In this document: piece by piece, positions 1 through 9,719 of the stretch
Numbering within the stretch: the stretch's first letter is position 1
How the letters are laid out: each line of letters starts with the position of its first letter
Assembly (NCBI GenBank): GCA_947475995.1
Contig: CANJNI010000002.1
Location: 62,001 to 126,000 of the forward strand
Direction of reading: 5' to 3'
Source of the DNA: Beijerinckiaceae bacterium
GTDB taxonomy: Bacteria; Pseudomonadota; Alphaproteobacteria; Rhizobiales; Beijerinckiaceae
Length of the DNA: 64,000 nt
Notes under the pieces: model-generated
The model's input: only the letters and a program-made list of their open reading frames with translations
Database searches by the model: none
What the model was told of the DNA's origin: nothing
Program-made: the position numbers and the translations under genes

Positions 1-1699
1 CTTCCATCTCGCGGACCGCCCACTTGAGCGCCACGACCGCCTTCTTCGGGTCCGTCACGACCGGCGTCAGCAGATGCGGAATGCCGTCATAGGCCGACAG
101 TTCGAGCATCTTCGGATCGACCATGATCAGCTTGCACTCGCTCGGCTTGAGCCGGTAGAGCAGCGACAGGATCATGGTGTTGATGGCGACCGACTTGCCC
201 GAGCCTGTCGTGCCCGCAACGAGCAGGTGTGGCATGCGGGCGAGATCGACGATCACCGGCTCGCCCCCGATGGTCTTGCCGAGCGCGATTGCGAGCTTGT
301 GCCGCGATTTCTCGAAATCCTCCGACGCCAGAAGCTCGCGCAGAAAAACCGTTTCGCGCCGCTGGTTCGGCAATTCGATGCCGATGGCGTTGCGGCCCTG
401 CACGACCGCGACGCGCGCCGAGATCGCCGACATGGAGCGCGCAATGTCGTCCGCAAGTCCGATGACGCGCGAAGACTTGATGCCGGGCGCAGGTTCCAGC
501 TCGTAAAGCGTCACCACCGGACCGGGGCGGACGTTGAGGATTTCGCCCTTCACGCCGAAATCTTCCAGCACGCCTTCCAGCAGACGCGCGTTCTGTTGCA
601 GGGCGTCTTCCGAAATCTTGTTCACCGCGCGGCGCTTGGGCTCGGTGAGCATGGCGAGCTGCGGCAGTTCGAACTGCGCGCGTTCAAAGAAGGTTGGCTG
701 CGTTTCGCGCGACACGCGCTTGCCGGGCTTGAGGGCTGGCGCGGAGGGAATGACCCGCGCAGCGCCCGTTTCAGCCGCAATGGAAGGTTCGTCGTCATCG
801 TCCCCGAAAGGTTCGGATGCCGGCGCTGGCGCCGGGGCTTGCGGGCCGGGACGCCGCAGCACCGCCGGAGCCTCGTTGAAGACAGGCTCGCGCCGCAGGC
901 CCGGGGCCTGAATCGGCGCGTCGAAATCTTCGACGGGTTCGGGCTTGGGCTTGCGTTTGAACCTGCGCTGGACAGCCGCCCGCAGGCTCCAGAAGCCATG
1001 GATGACAGCCCCCAGCGAAACAAGGCCGATGCCCGGCTCGCCTTCCGCATCGTCCTCTTCGGATTTTGCGGCGTTGCGTTTCGCCCTGGCGGGAGCTTCC
1101 TCTTCCTCCTCCTCGTCCATGTCCGCGTAGGGGTCGGCCTCGAAGCCGTAGCCGGACGCCGCGCTCAACGACAGAAGCGCAATGGCGCCGCAGATCAGCG
1201 CATAGCCGAGGGTGACAATGCTGGAGCCGCCGAGCAGCGTGCGGGGCACGTACAGGACGGCGTCGCCCACAATGCCGCCGAGGCCGCTCGGCAGCGGCCA
1301 GCGGTCGCTGATCGGAAAGGTGGAGAGCACGGCCGCCGCACAAATGCTGCCGATGATCCATAGCAACAATCGCAGCTTGATGCGCCGCAGCTTGTGGCGG
1401 GTCAGCAGACGCCAGCCCCAGCAGGCGACCGGGAAAAGCACCGCGATGGAGGCCAGTCCAATGATCTGCATGACCAGATCGGCCGCGACTGCGCCCGGGG
1501 TGCTGAGGAAATTGCGGACCGGCCCTTTCGTGGCGTGGTTCCAGCTCGGGTCCTGCGCGGACCATGAGACGAGCGCCAGCGCCGTGCCGCCGCAAAGGGC
1601 CAGCATCAGGACGCCTGCAATTTCGGCGAGGCGGCGCGCGAAGAATTCGCGGACGCTGTCCGGAATCATGTCGAGTGCCGAAGAAGAAGTGGTGCGCAT
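1..1699 (-). CDS. ftsK: DNA translocase FtsK, 5' part (runs off window)
   Basis: The reading frame begins at ATG 1697-1699 and stays open to the left edge, so about 566 N-terminal residues are present and the C-terminal motor and gamma parts are missing. The first ~200 residues hold four hydrophobic membrane segments. An acidic and proline/alanine-rich linker follows, then the alpha/beta motor start with a Walker A GTTGSGKS (near 190-225) and the VDPKMLEL stretch typical of FtsK/SpoIIIE. The family pumps chromosome DNA through the closing septum and activates XerCD at dif. The N-terminal membrane part anchors it to the divisome. No other family fits the Walker A context. Confidence 0.95.
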   Translation of the reverse strand, partial: MRTTSSSALDMIPDSVREFFARRLAEIAGVLMLALCGGTALALVSWSAQDPSWNHATKGPVRNFLSTPGAVAADLVMQIIGLASIAVLFPVACWGWRLLTRHKLRRIKLRLLLWIIGSICAAAVLSTFPISDRWPLPSGLGGIVGDAVLYVPRTLLGGSSIVTLGYALICGAIALLSLSAASGYGFEADPYADMDEEEEEEAPARAKRNAAKSEEDDAEGEPGIGLVSLGAVIHGFWSLRAAVQRRFKRKPKPEPVEDFDAPIQAPGLRREPVFNEAPAVLRRPGPQAPAPAPASEPFGDDDDEPSIAAETGAARVIPSAPALKPGKRVSRETQPTFFERAQFELPQLAMLTEPKRRAVNKISEDALQQNARLLEGVLEDFGVKGEILNVRPGPVVTLYELEPAPGIKSSRVIGLADDIARSMSAISARVAVVQGRNAIGIELPNQRRETVFLRELLASEDFEKSRHKLAIALGKTIGGEPVIVDLARMPHLLVAGTTGSGKSVAINTMILSLLYRLKPSECKLIMVDPKMLELSAYDGIPHLLTPVVTDPKKAVVALKWAVREME

Positions 1700-1850
1700 C
1701 CTGATTCCGCAGCCGCGTCTAAAGTCCGCCGAAAGGACGGATTCCTGCCGCGGTTCTCGTCGAAGCCCGGACTCCACGCTAGGCGTAGCGGGTTAACGAC
1801 TGCTTAACCCTAAGGGCCTGCCAGGTCCGCAGGCGGACCTGCGCACAGAC

Positions 1851-1878
1851 AGAAAAGCGGCGCCCCGTGGGGCGCCGC
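1851..1878 (-). terminator. Rho-independent terminator after amtB
   Basis: A perfect 10-bp stem, GCGGCGCCCC and GGGGCGCCGC, with a 2-nt loop spans 1857-1878. Read on the minus strand it is followed by TTTTCT (1851-1856). It lies about 30 bp past the amtB stop codon and fits the end of the glnK-amtB transcript. Confidence 0.8.
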
Positions 1879-1908
1879 GCAGCATTGAGGCGGGAGGAAC
1901 CGTCCTGA

Positions 1909-3408
1909 TTACATGTTGTAGGCGCGCTCGCCGTGTTCGGCGATGTCCAGACCTTCGCGTTCCTGATCGGTGGGGACGCGCAGGCCGATGACCAGATCGA
2001 CGATCTTGTAGAGGATCGCCGAACCGACGCCCGACCACACCAGCGTGACCAGCACGGCCTTGATCTGCGTGAAGACCTGCGTACCCATCGAAAAGGCGCC
2101 CGCAACCGCTTCACCCGGCTTGGCCACATAGTCCAGGATGCCGGCGCCGCCGAGATCCGGGCTTGCCAGGATGCCGGTGCCGATGGCGCCCAGGATGCCG
2201 CCGATGCAGTGAACGCCGAACACGTCGAGCGAGTCGTCGTATCCGAAGGTGTTCTTGATCGCCGAGCAGAAGATGAAGCACACGACGCCGGTCACCAGAC
2301 CGAGGCAGATGGCTCCCATCGGACCCGCGAACCCGGCCGCCGGAGTGACGGCCACGAGACCGGCAACGACGCCCGACGCAAGACCGAGCAGCGACGGCTT
2401 GCCCTTCGAACCCCATTCGGTGAACAGCCAGGCCACGCCCGCCGCGGCGGTCGCCACGAAGGTGTTGATCATCGCCAGAGCTGCGCTGCCGTTGGCTTCA
2501 AGGTTGGACCCGGCGTTGAAGCCGAACCAGCCGACCCACAGGAGCGCCGCGCCGATCATCGTCATGGTCAGCGAGTGCGGAGCGAGGTGCTCGCGGCCGA
2601 AGCCGATGCGCTTGCCGAGCATGAGGCAACCCACGAAGCCCGCGATGCCTGCGTTGATGTGCACGACCGTGCCGCCCGCGAAGTCGAGCGCGCCCCACTG
2701 GAAAAGCATTCCGGCGTCGGCAGTGACGGCGTCGAGAGCGGCCTGAGCAGCAGCCTTGCCTTCAGCCGGAGCGTCGGCCAGAGCCTTGGCGGCAGTCGCG
2801 AGCGCATCCGGACCACCCCAGTACCAGACCATGTGGGCCATCGGGAAGTAGATGAAGGTGACCCACAGGACCACGAAGGTGATGAGAGCCGAGAACTTCA
2901 TGCGTTCGGCAAAAGCGCCGACGATCAGCGCCGGTGTGATGAACGCGAAGGTCATCTGGAAGCAGATGTAGACGAATTCCGGAATGACGACGCCATTCGA
3001 GAACGTCGCCGCGACCGAATTCACATCCACGCCACGCAGGAAGGCCTTGGAGAAGCCGCCCACGTAATCATTGAGTGCGCCGCCGCTCGTGAAGGCGAGC
3101 GAATAACCGTAGAACACCCAAAGCAGCGAGACGACGCAGACGATGGTGAAGACCTGCGTCAGCATCGACAGCATGTTCTTGGTGCGGACGAGGCCGCCGT
3201 AGAAGAGCGCCAGACCCGGAACGGTCATGAGCAGCACCAGTACGGTGGAGATCAGCATCCAGGTTGTGTCGCCCTTGTTGGGCACCGGTGCGGCGGGGGC
3301 CGCCGCGGCCGCTTCCTGCGCCCATGCGGCGCTGGTCATGAGGGCCTGCATCGCCAGTCCGAAACCGGCGGTGATCAAACCCGTCTTGCGAGACGGTAAC
3401 GCTGTCAT
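1909..3408 (-). CDS. amtB: Ammonium transporter AmtB (first copy)
   Basis: A 499-residue Amt/Rh family channel conducting ammonium across the inner membrane. An N-terminal signal-like segment ending near AAWAQ is followed by about eleven hydrophobic helices. The Amt signature DFAGGTVVHINAGIAG carries the first pore histidine, and VFGVHCIGG carries the second. The C-terminal tail ends in the conserved DQEREGLDIAEHGERAYNM, the part contacted by PII. It starts 28 bp after the glnK stop, the usual glnK-amtB pair, in which uridylylation-controlled GlnK plugs the channel. A loop of about 30 residues rich in alanine lies near residues 200-230. A strong terminator follows. Confidence 0.96.
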   Translation of the reverse strand: MTALPSRKTGLITAGFGLAMQALMTSAAWAQEAAAAAPAAPVPNKGDTTWMLISTVLVLLMTVPGLALFYGGLVRTKNMLSMLTQVFTIVCVVSLLWVFYGYSLAFTSGGALNDYVGGFSKAFLRGVDVNSVAATFSNGVVIPEFVYICFQMTFAFITPALIVGAFAERMKFSALITFVVLWVTFIYFPMAHMVWYWGGPDALATAAKALADAPAEGKAAAQAALDAVTADAGMLFQWGALDFAGGTVVHINAGIAGFVGCLMLGKRIGFGREHLAPHSLTMTMIGAALLWVGWFGFNAGSNLEANGSAALAMINTFVATAAAGVAWLFTEWGSKGKPSLLGLASGVVAGLVAVTPAAGFAGPMGAICLGLVTGVVCFIFCSAIKNTFGYDDSLDVFGVHCIGGILGAIGTGILASPDLGGAGILDYVAKPGEAVAGAFSMGTQVFTQIKAVLVTLVWSGVGSAILYKIVDLVIGLRVPTDQEREGLDIAEHGERAYNM

Positions 3409-3436
3409 TGTTGGAACTCCTGATGAAGGGATGATT

Positions 3437-3898
<462 letters not shown>

Positions 3899-4061
3899 AG
3901 CGGCCAAACAGGAATCAAAACGCTGATTTTGTTGGCTAATCTACAGATCGGGCGAGTATGAATGAATCAATAATGGGCGACGATGAAAGTTTAGGCGGAA
4001 AATCCGACGCCGATGCCGCTATTATGTGCAGGCGTCCGGATGGCGCCCTGTGACTTAAGTC

Positions 4062-4095
4062 AAAACAAAAGAAGGCCGGACAAAGTCCGGCCTTC
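4062..4095 (-). terminator. Rho-independent terminator after amtB2
   Basis: A perfect 11-bp stem, GAAGGCCGGAC (4071-4081) and GTCCGGCCTTC (4085-4095), closes a 3-nt loop. On the minus strand it is followed by TTTTGTTTTG. It begins 20 bp beyond the stop of the second amtB and insulates it from the glnK promoter. Confidence 0.85.
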
Positions 4096-4115
4096 TGAGC
4101 GGAGAGGTTGGTCGA

Positions 4116-5444
4116 CTACTGATGCAGCGCTTCGCCGTGCAGGGCGAGGTCGAGACCTTCGCGCTCCTGCTCGCTCGAGGCGCGCAATCCGCCGAGAGCG
4201 CCGACGATCTTCAGGCACACCCACGTCCCGGCGGCGCACCACAGGATCGACGCCACAACGCCGACGGCCTGGATGCCCAATTGCCGGAAACCGCCTTCCA
4301 GCAGGCCCGCAACGCCGGGCGCATCCGGCGTCGCCGACAGGAACGATGTGGCGAAAATGCCGACCGCCAATGTGCCCATGATGCCGCCGACGCCGTGGAC
4401 CCCAAAGACGTCGAGGGAATCGTCATAACGGTATTTCTGCTTCACGGTCGTACAGAAGAAATAGCACACCGCACCCGCCACGGCGCCGATGACGATCCCG
4501 TGCCAGGGCAGCACGAAGCCGGATGCCGGCGTGATTGTGCCGAGGCCCGCCACTGCGCCCGAGATCATGCCCAGGACCGAGGGTTTGCCCCTGTGCGCCC
4601 ACTCGATCGCCGACCAGACGCAGGCTCCCGCGCAAGCAGCCAGATGCGTCGCCACAATCGCGAAGACCGCGCGCGAGCCGGATCCGAGCGCCGATCCGCC
4701 GTTGAATCCGAACCAGCCGACCCAGAGCAGCCCGGTCCCGACGACCGCCAGCGAGAGGTCGAACGGAGCCATGTTCTCCCGTCCGTAACCCTGCCGGTTG
4801 CCGATCACCAGAGCCGCCACAAGACCCGCGATCCCGGCATTGATGTGGACCACGATGCCGCCCGCAAAGTCGAGCACGCCCATGGCGCCGAGGAAACCGC
4901 CGCCCCACACCCAGTGGGCCGAAGGCACGTAAACCACGAACAGCCACAGTACGCAGAACAGCACAAAGGCGGAGAACTTCATCCGGTCCGCGACAGCGCC
5001 GCCCACCAGCGCGCAAGTGATGACCGCGAAGGTCATCTGGTAGACCATGAAGAGAATTTCGGGGATCGTCTTGGCGAACGGGCTGATGCTTTCGAGGTCG
5101 ATTCCCAACAGCATCACGCGGGAAAACGACCCGATATATGCGCCGTCCCCGGTGAACGCGAGGCTGTAGCCGATGAGCGCCCACAGGATGGAAACGATGC
5201 CCGTGGCGGCGACGCTTTGCGCCATCACGGCCAGCACGTTCTTGCGGCGAACCATGCCGCTGTAGAAGAGCGCCAGCCCGGGCAGCGTCATCATCAGCAC
5301 CAGCGCCGTCGCGATGATCATGAAGGCCGTATCGGCGGCGTCAATCTTCGGCGCATCCTGCGCCAGTGCGGGAGTGGATATTGCCAGAAGACCGCTCCCG
5401 AAAGCGGCAAGTCTGGCGAGAACGGCAAATTGACTGACGCGCAT
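4116..5444 (-). CDS. Ammonium transporter (second copy)
   Basis: A 442-residue Amt family channel paralogous to the first copy, sharing DFAGGIVVHINAGIAG, the GLLWVGWFGFN helix and VFGVHGVGGIMG. The ATG at 5442-5444 gives a clean signal peptide ending near TPALAQ; longer frames add a non-conserved basic stretch. The C-terminus SSEQEREGLDLALHGEALHQ keeps the PII-contact tail. It has its own sigma-54-like promoter and terminator, so it is a separate unit behind glnK-amtB. The two channels differ in the loop after the signal peptide and may have different affinities; that is inference. Confidence 0.94.
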   Translation of the reverse strand: MRVSQFAVLARLAAFGSGLLAISTPALAQDAPKIDAADTAFMIIATALVLMMTLPGLALFYSGMVRRKNVLAVMAQSVAATGIVSILWALIGYSLAFTGDGAYIGSFSRVMLLGIDLESISPFAKTIPEILFMVYQMTFAVITCALVGGAVADRMKFSAFVLFCVLWLFVVYVPSAHWVWGGGFLGAMGVLDFAGGIVVHINAGIAGLVAALVIGNRQGYGRENMAPFDLSLAVVGTGLLWVGWFGFNGGSALGSGSRAVFAIVATHLAACAGACVWSAIEWAHRGKPSVLGMISGAVAGLGTITPASGFVLPWHGIVIGAVAGAVCYFFCTTVKQKYRYDDSLDVFGVHGVGGIMGTLAVGIFATSFLSATPDAPGVAGLLEGGFRQLGIQAVGVVASILWCAAGTWVCLKIVGALGGLRASSEQEREGLDLALHGEALHQ

Positions 5445-5571
5445 TGAACGGAGATCCCCGGAATTGCGAGACGACCCGCGCCGATGCCGGCATTGTTTCC
5501 GCCGCACGACGCAAGGCGGACACGGATCCCCGCCCGACGGACCGGACATCCCCACCCCTGCCCGCCAGATA

Positions 5572-5587
5572 AGCAAAACTGATGCCA
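5572..5587 (-). promoter_or_regulatory. Sigma-54-type promoter of second amtB
   Basis: On the minus strand TGGCATCAGTTTTGCT fits TGGCACG-N4-TTGCW with two mismatches in the less constrained positions and exact GG-N10-GC spacing. It lies 128 bp upstream of the amtB2 start. Apart from this site, I see no gene or clear operator in the gene-free stretch 5445-5782 between amtB2 and the divergent ubiH-like gene. Confidence 0.6.
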
Positions 5588-5782
5588 TGAATGGCTACAA
5601 AGTAATCATTCAGCAAATTCAGCAGGCGGCGACGACTAGAAATGCAGCCCAGTCGTGATGGCGTCAGCATTGGCAGCGATTCGGCTAATCTGTCGCCATA
5701 CTGATGAATTTTTAAGCAGACACGCTTGGGCTTCCGGTCGCCCGGATGGGCTCTATCTGGTAGACTTGGTCCGGAGATTGTC

Positions 5783-6997
5783 GTGAACCGCACAACCGAT
5801 ATTCTGATTGCCGGGGCAGGCCCGGTCGGGCTTGCGCTGGCTGTGGCGCTGGCGAAATTTTCCGATGGCGGCCTGTCCGTTGCGGTGGTCGATCCATCGT
5901 TGGCCCGGAAGCGGTCCGGTGGGCGCGCGTCCGCGCTTGCCCCCGCATCCCGGAACCTGCTCGACGCCCTCGGATGCTGGAGCGCCCTGGAGCCTCTCGC
6001 CCAGCCGGTCCGTCGCATGGAGATCAGCGACAGCCGGGCCGCAGATGCGGTGCGCCTGCCGATTCTCTCGTTCGAACACGAGGCGGGCGGCGACGAGATC
6101 GCCTGGCTTGCGGCCAATGCCGACATTGAAAACGTTCTGCGCAAGGAAGCGCGCGCGCTCGGCGTCGATCTCGTCGCAATCGCCAGTCGCGACTACCGCA
6201 CCGGACCGAACGATGTCGATCTCGCGCTCGAAGACGGCTCGCGCAGGCGGGGGCGCTTGCTGGCTGCTGCGGACGGACGCGAATCGCGATTGCGCCGGCT
6301 CGCCGGGATCTCGACCATCGGTTGGGATTACGGGGTGTCGGGGATCGTCGCCACCATCGGCCATGAGCGCGACCATGAGGGCGTGGCCCGCCAGCACTTC
6401 CTGCCCGCAGGCCCCTTTGCGATGCTGCCGCTGACCGGCCGCAGAAGCTCCATCGTGTGGAACGAACCGCATGCGCGGGCCCGCGAACTCGTCAGCCTCG
6501 ACCCGCAATCCTTCATCGAAGAACTCGAGAAAAGATTCGGACTCGAACTGGGCGAACTCGAACTGCTGGACCGCCCCGCCGCATGGCCGCTGGCGCTGCA
6601 GGTGGCCCGCACCTTTTCGGCTCCGCGATTGGCCCTGTTGGGCGACGCGGCCCATGTGATCCATCCGATCGCCGGTCAGGGCCTCAACCTCGCCTACCGC
6701 GACGTTGCAACGCTCGCGGAAGAAATCATTGAGCAGGCGCGGCTCGGCCTTGATGTCGGCGCGCCCGAGGTTCTGGCGAACTACCAGCAACGCAGGCGGT
6801 TCGACACGCTGGCGACCGGCCTTGGAATGGACGTGCTCTACCGTCTGTTCTCCAACGATCTGACGCCGCTGCGTCTGGCGCGCGATCTCGGAATGGGACT
6901 GGTGGATCGCGCAAGGCCCATCAAGCGCGCCCTGATGCGCGAAGCTGCGGGCGCGACCGGATCGACGCCCATGTTGTTGCGCGGCGAACCGATCTAG
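5783..6997 (+). CDS. UbiH/UbiF/Coq6-family FAD-dependent hydroxylase
   Basis: A 404-residue aromatic-ring monooxygenase of the ubiquinone hydroxylase group. The GTG at 5783 was chosen because GGAGA lies 7-11 bp upstream and the dinucleotide-binding GAGPVGLALA then falls at the expected N-terminal place. A second FAD motif, GDAAHVIHPIAGQGLNLAYRD, lies near residue 290. Members hydroxylate the ring of the ubiquinone precursor at C1, C5 or C6 at the inner membrane. Which position this one modifies cannot be told from the sequence. It is transcribed away from amtB2 and converges on the small UPF0434 gene. Confidence 0.88.
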   Translation: MNRTTDILIAGAGPVGLALAVALAKFSDGGLSVAVVDPSLARKRSGGRASALAPASRNLLDALGCWSALEPLAQPVRRMEISDSRAADAVRLPILSFEHEAGGDEIAWLAANADIENVLRKEARALGVDLVAIASRDYRTGPNDVDLALEDGSRRRGRLLAAADGRESRLRRLAGISTIGWDYGVSGIVATIGHERDHEGVARQHFLPAGPFAMLPLTGRRSSIVWNEPHARARELVSLDPQSFIEELEKRFGLELGELELLDRPAAWPLALQVARTFSAPRLALLGDAAHVIHPIAGQGLNLAYRDVATLAEEIIEQARLGLDVGAPEVLANYQQRRRFDTLATGLGMDVLYRLFSNDLTPLRLARDLGMGLVDRARPIKRALMREAAGATGSTPMLLRGEPI

Positions 6998-6999
6998 GT

Positions 7000-7230
7000 T
7001 CAGGCCACAATCGACCGCGCTTCCTCGGCGACCATCACCGGTATGCCGCCGCGTATGGGAAACGCGAGTTTCGCCGCATCGGAAATCAGTTCCTGATGGG
7101 CCGCGTCGTAGCGCAAGGTGGTGCGGGTCACCGGACAGACGAGGATTTCGAGCAGCCGCGGGTCCGACAACGATTCGCGATCGCGATGCGGCGAATGATT
7201 CGTCAGCGGCGTCACGTGACGCTCGATCAT
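7000..7230 (-). CDS. Trm112/UPF0434 family small protein
   Basis: A 76-residue protein ending [13 protein letters not shown]...[21 protein letters not shown], the pattern of the bacterial UPF0434/YcaR group related to Trm112. The ATG at 7228-7230 lies one base after the stop of the upstream Lon-domain gene, so the two are translationally linked. Only one of the zinc-ribbon cysteines of Trm112 is kept, as is usual for this group. Trm112 proteins support methyltransferases; the role of the bacterial form is not established. Confidence 0.82.
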   Translation of the reverse strand: MIERHVTPLTNHSPHRDRESLSDPRLLEILVCPVTRTTLRYDAAHQELISDAAKLAFPIRGGIPVMVAEEARSIVA

Positions 7231-7231
7231 G

Positions 7232-7900
7232 TTACTGTAGCCGCGTGGTCGGATTGCGCTGGCGCGCAAGCTCGAATTCCGTGATCGCCACAAGCGCGTC
7301 GGCGCGCGCGCGCAGCGTCGGAGCTTCCAGCAAGGCCTGCTTTTCTTCCGGCCCGAATGGACTCATCATCGCAAGCGCATTGACGAGTTCCTCGTTGCGC
7401 GCCGAATCGATGGCGTTCCAGTCGATCTTCAGCCGCGTCGATTCCGCGAAAGCGCGCAACGCCTTCAACAGGCTCTCGCGATCCACCTCCTCCTCGCCCG
7501 AGCGGGGCGTGAAGTCGCTGGAAAATTCGGAATAGTCGACACGGCACTGGCGATAAGGCGTCGTGGTCGACAGTTCCTCGACAACGCGAAAACGCGCAAT
7601 ACCGGTCAGGGCGATCACATAACGCCCATCACCGGTCTCGGCGACCTGCGTGAGGCGTCCGATGCAGCCCACAGGTTGCAACGGCGGCCCCGCATGGCCC
7701 GGTTCCTTTGCAGACGAGGGCTGGATCATCCCGATCAGCCGGTCCGCCTTCAGCGCATCGTCGATCATCGCCATGTAGCGCGGCTCGAATATGTTCAGCG
7801 GCAGATGTCCGCGCGGCAGCATCAGGGCGGCTTCGAGCGGGAACACCGGAATCACGACCGGCAGTTCGCTCGCATCGCGGTAAGATTTGTTCATGCTCAT
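7232..7900 (-). CDS. Stand-alone Lon N-terminal (substrate-binding) domain protein
   Basis: A 222-residue protein matching the LON substrate-binding domain without the ATPase or protease parts. Landmarks are [30 protein letters not shown] near the N-terminus and [10 protein letters not shown] in the middle, with a helical C-terminal bundle. Such proteins are common in alphaproteobacteria and are presumed to bind unfolded or regulatory protein substrates. It sits between a thioredoxin-TPR gene and a UPF0434 gene on the same strand with almost no spacing, suggesting a protein-quality operon. The function is inferred from the domain only. Confidence 0.87.
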   Translation of the reverse strand: MSMNKSYRDASELPVVIPVFPLEAALMLPRGHLPLNIFEPRYMAMIDDALKADRLIGMIQPSSAKEPGHAGPPLQPVGCIGRLTQVAETGDGRYVIALTGIARFRVVEELSTTTPYRQCRVDYSEFSSDFTPRSGEEEVDRESLLKALRAFAESTRLKIDWNAIDSARNEELVNALAMMSPFGPEEKQALLEAPTLRARADALVAITEFELARQRNPTTRLQ

Positions 7901-7919
7901 CGGACGCCTTGCTCCCGCA

Positions 7920-8819
7920 TTACGCGAAAAGGACCGTCGACAGCTTGCGGCGGCCTGCGATCGTATCGGGGTCCATCGGACCCCAGCCCTCGAAAAATTG
8001 CAGAAGCTGCTTTCTCGCAGCTTCGTCGTTCCACGTCCGGTTACGCCGGATGATCTCGACGAGCGCCGACGAGGCTTCGTCGCGGCGCCCCTTCGCGTTG
8101 AGCGCGATGGCGAGATCGAGACGCGCCTGATGATCGTTGGGATCAGCCGCGAGTCGCGTTTCGAGTTCGCCTACATCGCCCGCATCTGCGGCCTTGTCGG
8201 CGATTTCGAGCGCTGCGCGCGCAGCTACCACGCCCTGATCCTTGTCGGCGGCGGGCGGCAGGGCGGCCAGAATCTCGCGGGCCGTATCCAGTTCGCCAAG
8301 TTCGATAAGCGCCCGCGCCTGACCGGCGCTGGCTTTCAGATGTCCCGGCTGCGCCAGAGCAGCGCTGGCGAACAGTTCCGCCGCCTCCCCGAATTGCCCG
8401 GCCCCGAAAGCTTCCTCGCCGGCCTCGGCCAGCTCGTCCGCTTCGCTGCGCAGGGGGCCGACGAGCCGTTCGATGAACGCCTTGACCTGGCCCTCCGGCA
8501 GCGCGCCCATGAATCCATCCGCCGGCTGCCCGTTCTGGAAGGCGATCACGGCCGGAATTGACTGGATGCCGAGCTGCCCGGCGATCTGCGGATGGTCGTC
8601 GATATTCATCTTCACCAGACGAACCTTGCCGCCTGCCGCATTTACAGCCTTCTCGAGGACGGGCGTCAGCTGCTTGCAGGGGCCGCACCAGGGGGCCCAG
8701 AAATCAACCAGAACAGGCTGTTTGGCCGATTCGGCGATCACATCCGCCCGGAAGCCGGCCGTCGACGTGTCCTTGATGAACCCGGCGTCCGCCGCAACCG
8801 CTGTTTCCTGTCCCAGCAT
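7920..8819 (-). CDS. Thioredoxin-TPR protein (CnoX/YbbN-like)
   Basis: A 299-residue cytoplasmic protein with an N-terminal thioredoxin domain carrying WAPWCGPC and the cis-proline stretch IQSIPAVIAFQNG, followed by about 170 residues of TPR-like helices. This is the layout of CnoX (YbbN), a chaperedoxin that holds oxidised proteins and delivers them to GroEL. The ATG at 8817-8819 is preceded by AGGGAG. E. coli CnoX has a degenerate active site, whereas this one keeps both cysteines and could be redox-active. It leads the Trx-Lon domain-UPF0434 unit. Confidence 0.88.
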   Translation of the reverse strand: MLGQETAVAADAGFIKDTSTAGFRADVIAESAKQPVLVDFWAPWCGPCKQLTPVLEKAVNAAGGKVRLVKMNIDDHPQIAGQLGIQSIPAVIAFQNGQPADGFMGALPEGQVKAFIERLVGPLRSEADELAEAGEEAFGAGQFGEAAELFASAALAQPGHLKASAGQARALIELGELDTAREILAALPPAADKDQGVVAARAALEIADKAADAGDVGELETRLAADPNDHQARLDLAIALNAKGRRDEASSALVEIIRRNRTWNDEAARKQLLQFFEGWGPMDPDTIAGRRKLSTVLFA

Positions 8820-8895
8820 CCCAAACTCCCTGACAGCAGCCGTGTCAGCTGCACGATAGATGGCGCTCCATGCGACATTGGCAATGAGGATTCGC

Positions 8896-9411
8896 TTAAC
8901 CGGAGATCGGCGACGGAGCCGCAAATCCCCTCACAAGCGGGTCGTGCCCGGTCGCCCGAAGGAACCGTAGCAGATCAATGGAGGAAATGCTGGTTGTCCG
9001 GGTGTTGATCAAGGGGTGAAAGTTCAGCCGCTCGTGCGAGATCATCTCCGCCTCCAGCACCACCGTCACGCGACCGGCGGGATCGTTGATGGCCCCGAAG
9101 GGCGTCACCGAACCGGGCTGTACGCCCCAGACCTCGACCAGCAGGTCCGCCGGACCGAACGACACCTTGCCGTTCGCCCCGATCAGCGCGTGAACGCTCT
9201 TGAGGTCGATCCGCGCATCCTCCAGGGCGACCAGAAGGAACAGCTGGCCTTTCCGGTCCTTGAGGAAAAGATTTTTCGTATGCCCGCCGGAAATTTCCCC
9301 GCGCAGCGACCGGGCCTCCTCGACGGTGAAGACCGGCGGGTGCTCGATTGTGGTTGTCGCAAAGCCTTCCGTGGCCAAAAAAGCCAGCAATTCGTCCGAC
9401 GTCACAGCCAT
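8896..9411 (-). CDS. Prolyl-tRNA editing protein (ProXp/YbaK family)
   Basis: A 171-residue free-standing editing domain that hydrolyses mischarged aminoacyl-tRNA(Pro). HTKNLFLKDRKG contains the conserved lysine, and GSVTPFGAIND is the GxxxP motif of the YbaK/ProRS-associated fold. The KNLFL context and length resemble the ProXp-ala (PrdX) group that clears Ala-tRNA(Pro), typical of bacteria whose ProRS lacks an internal editing domain. The exact substrate class is inference. It is on the same strand as the thioredoxin gene with a 76-bp gap. Confidence 0.87.
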   Translation of the reverse strand: MAVTSDELLAFLATEGFATTTIEHPPVFTVEEARSLRGEISGGHTKNLFLKDRKGQLFLLVALEDARIDLKSVHALIGANGKVSFGPADLLVEVWGVQPGSVTPFGAINDPAGRVTVVLEAEMISHERLNFHPLINTRTTSISSIDLLRFLRATGHDPLVRGFAAPSPISG

Positions 9412-9520
9412 TCCGGCGCCCCCGAGAGATTTCGCATCTTGCGCCTGATCGCCTGTTGCAATCCCGTCGCGATTGCTGCATATAGCGCCGCACCGGCGCT
9501 TGCGCGACGGACACCAGGAT

Positions 9521-9595
<75 letters not shown>

Positions 9596-9719
9596 TTTTC
9601 AGACGATCTCCGGACGAACCGCGTGCGCGATCCCTGGTCGCGTGTGCTCGTATCTGTCTGATGACAAAAGCGGACTGCATCCGCTATACGCGCCCCAGTC
9701 GCTTTACCGGAGACGCCTC

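Noticed and set aside
795-1595. A 266-codon minus-strand open frame at the left edge
   Set aside because: It is out of frame with FtsK, whose N-terminal helices and Walker A are read in another frame from 1699.
1933-3399. A 488-codon open frame on the plus strand across amtB
   Set aside because: It is the antisense shadow of amtB: composition is histidine/arginine/aspartate-rich without domains, and the minus-strand protein is unmistakable.
3900-4060. Possible NtrC enhancer sites before glnK
   Set aside because: No pair close to TGCACC-N5-GGTGCA could be found by eye.
4122-5447. A 441-codon open frame on the plus strand across the second amtB
   Set aside because: Same kind of antisense shadow caused by high G+C at third codon positions.
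9596-9719. tRNA-Gly as an integration site
   Set aside because: No repeat of the tRNA 3' end and no integrase gene is nearby; downstream genes look ordinary.
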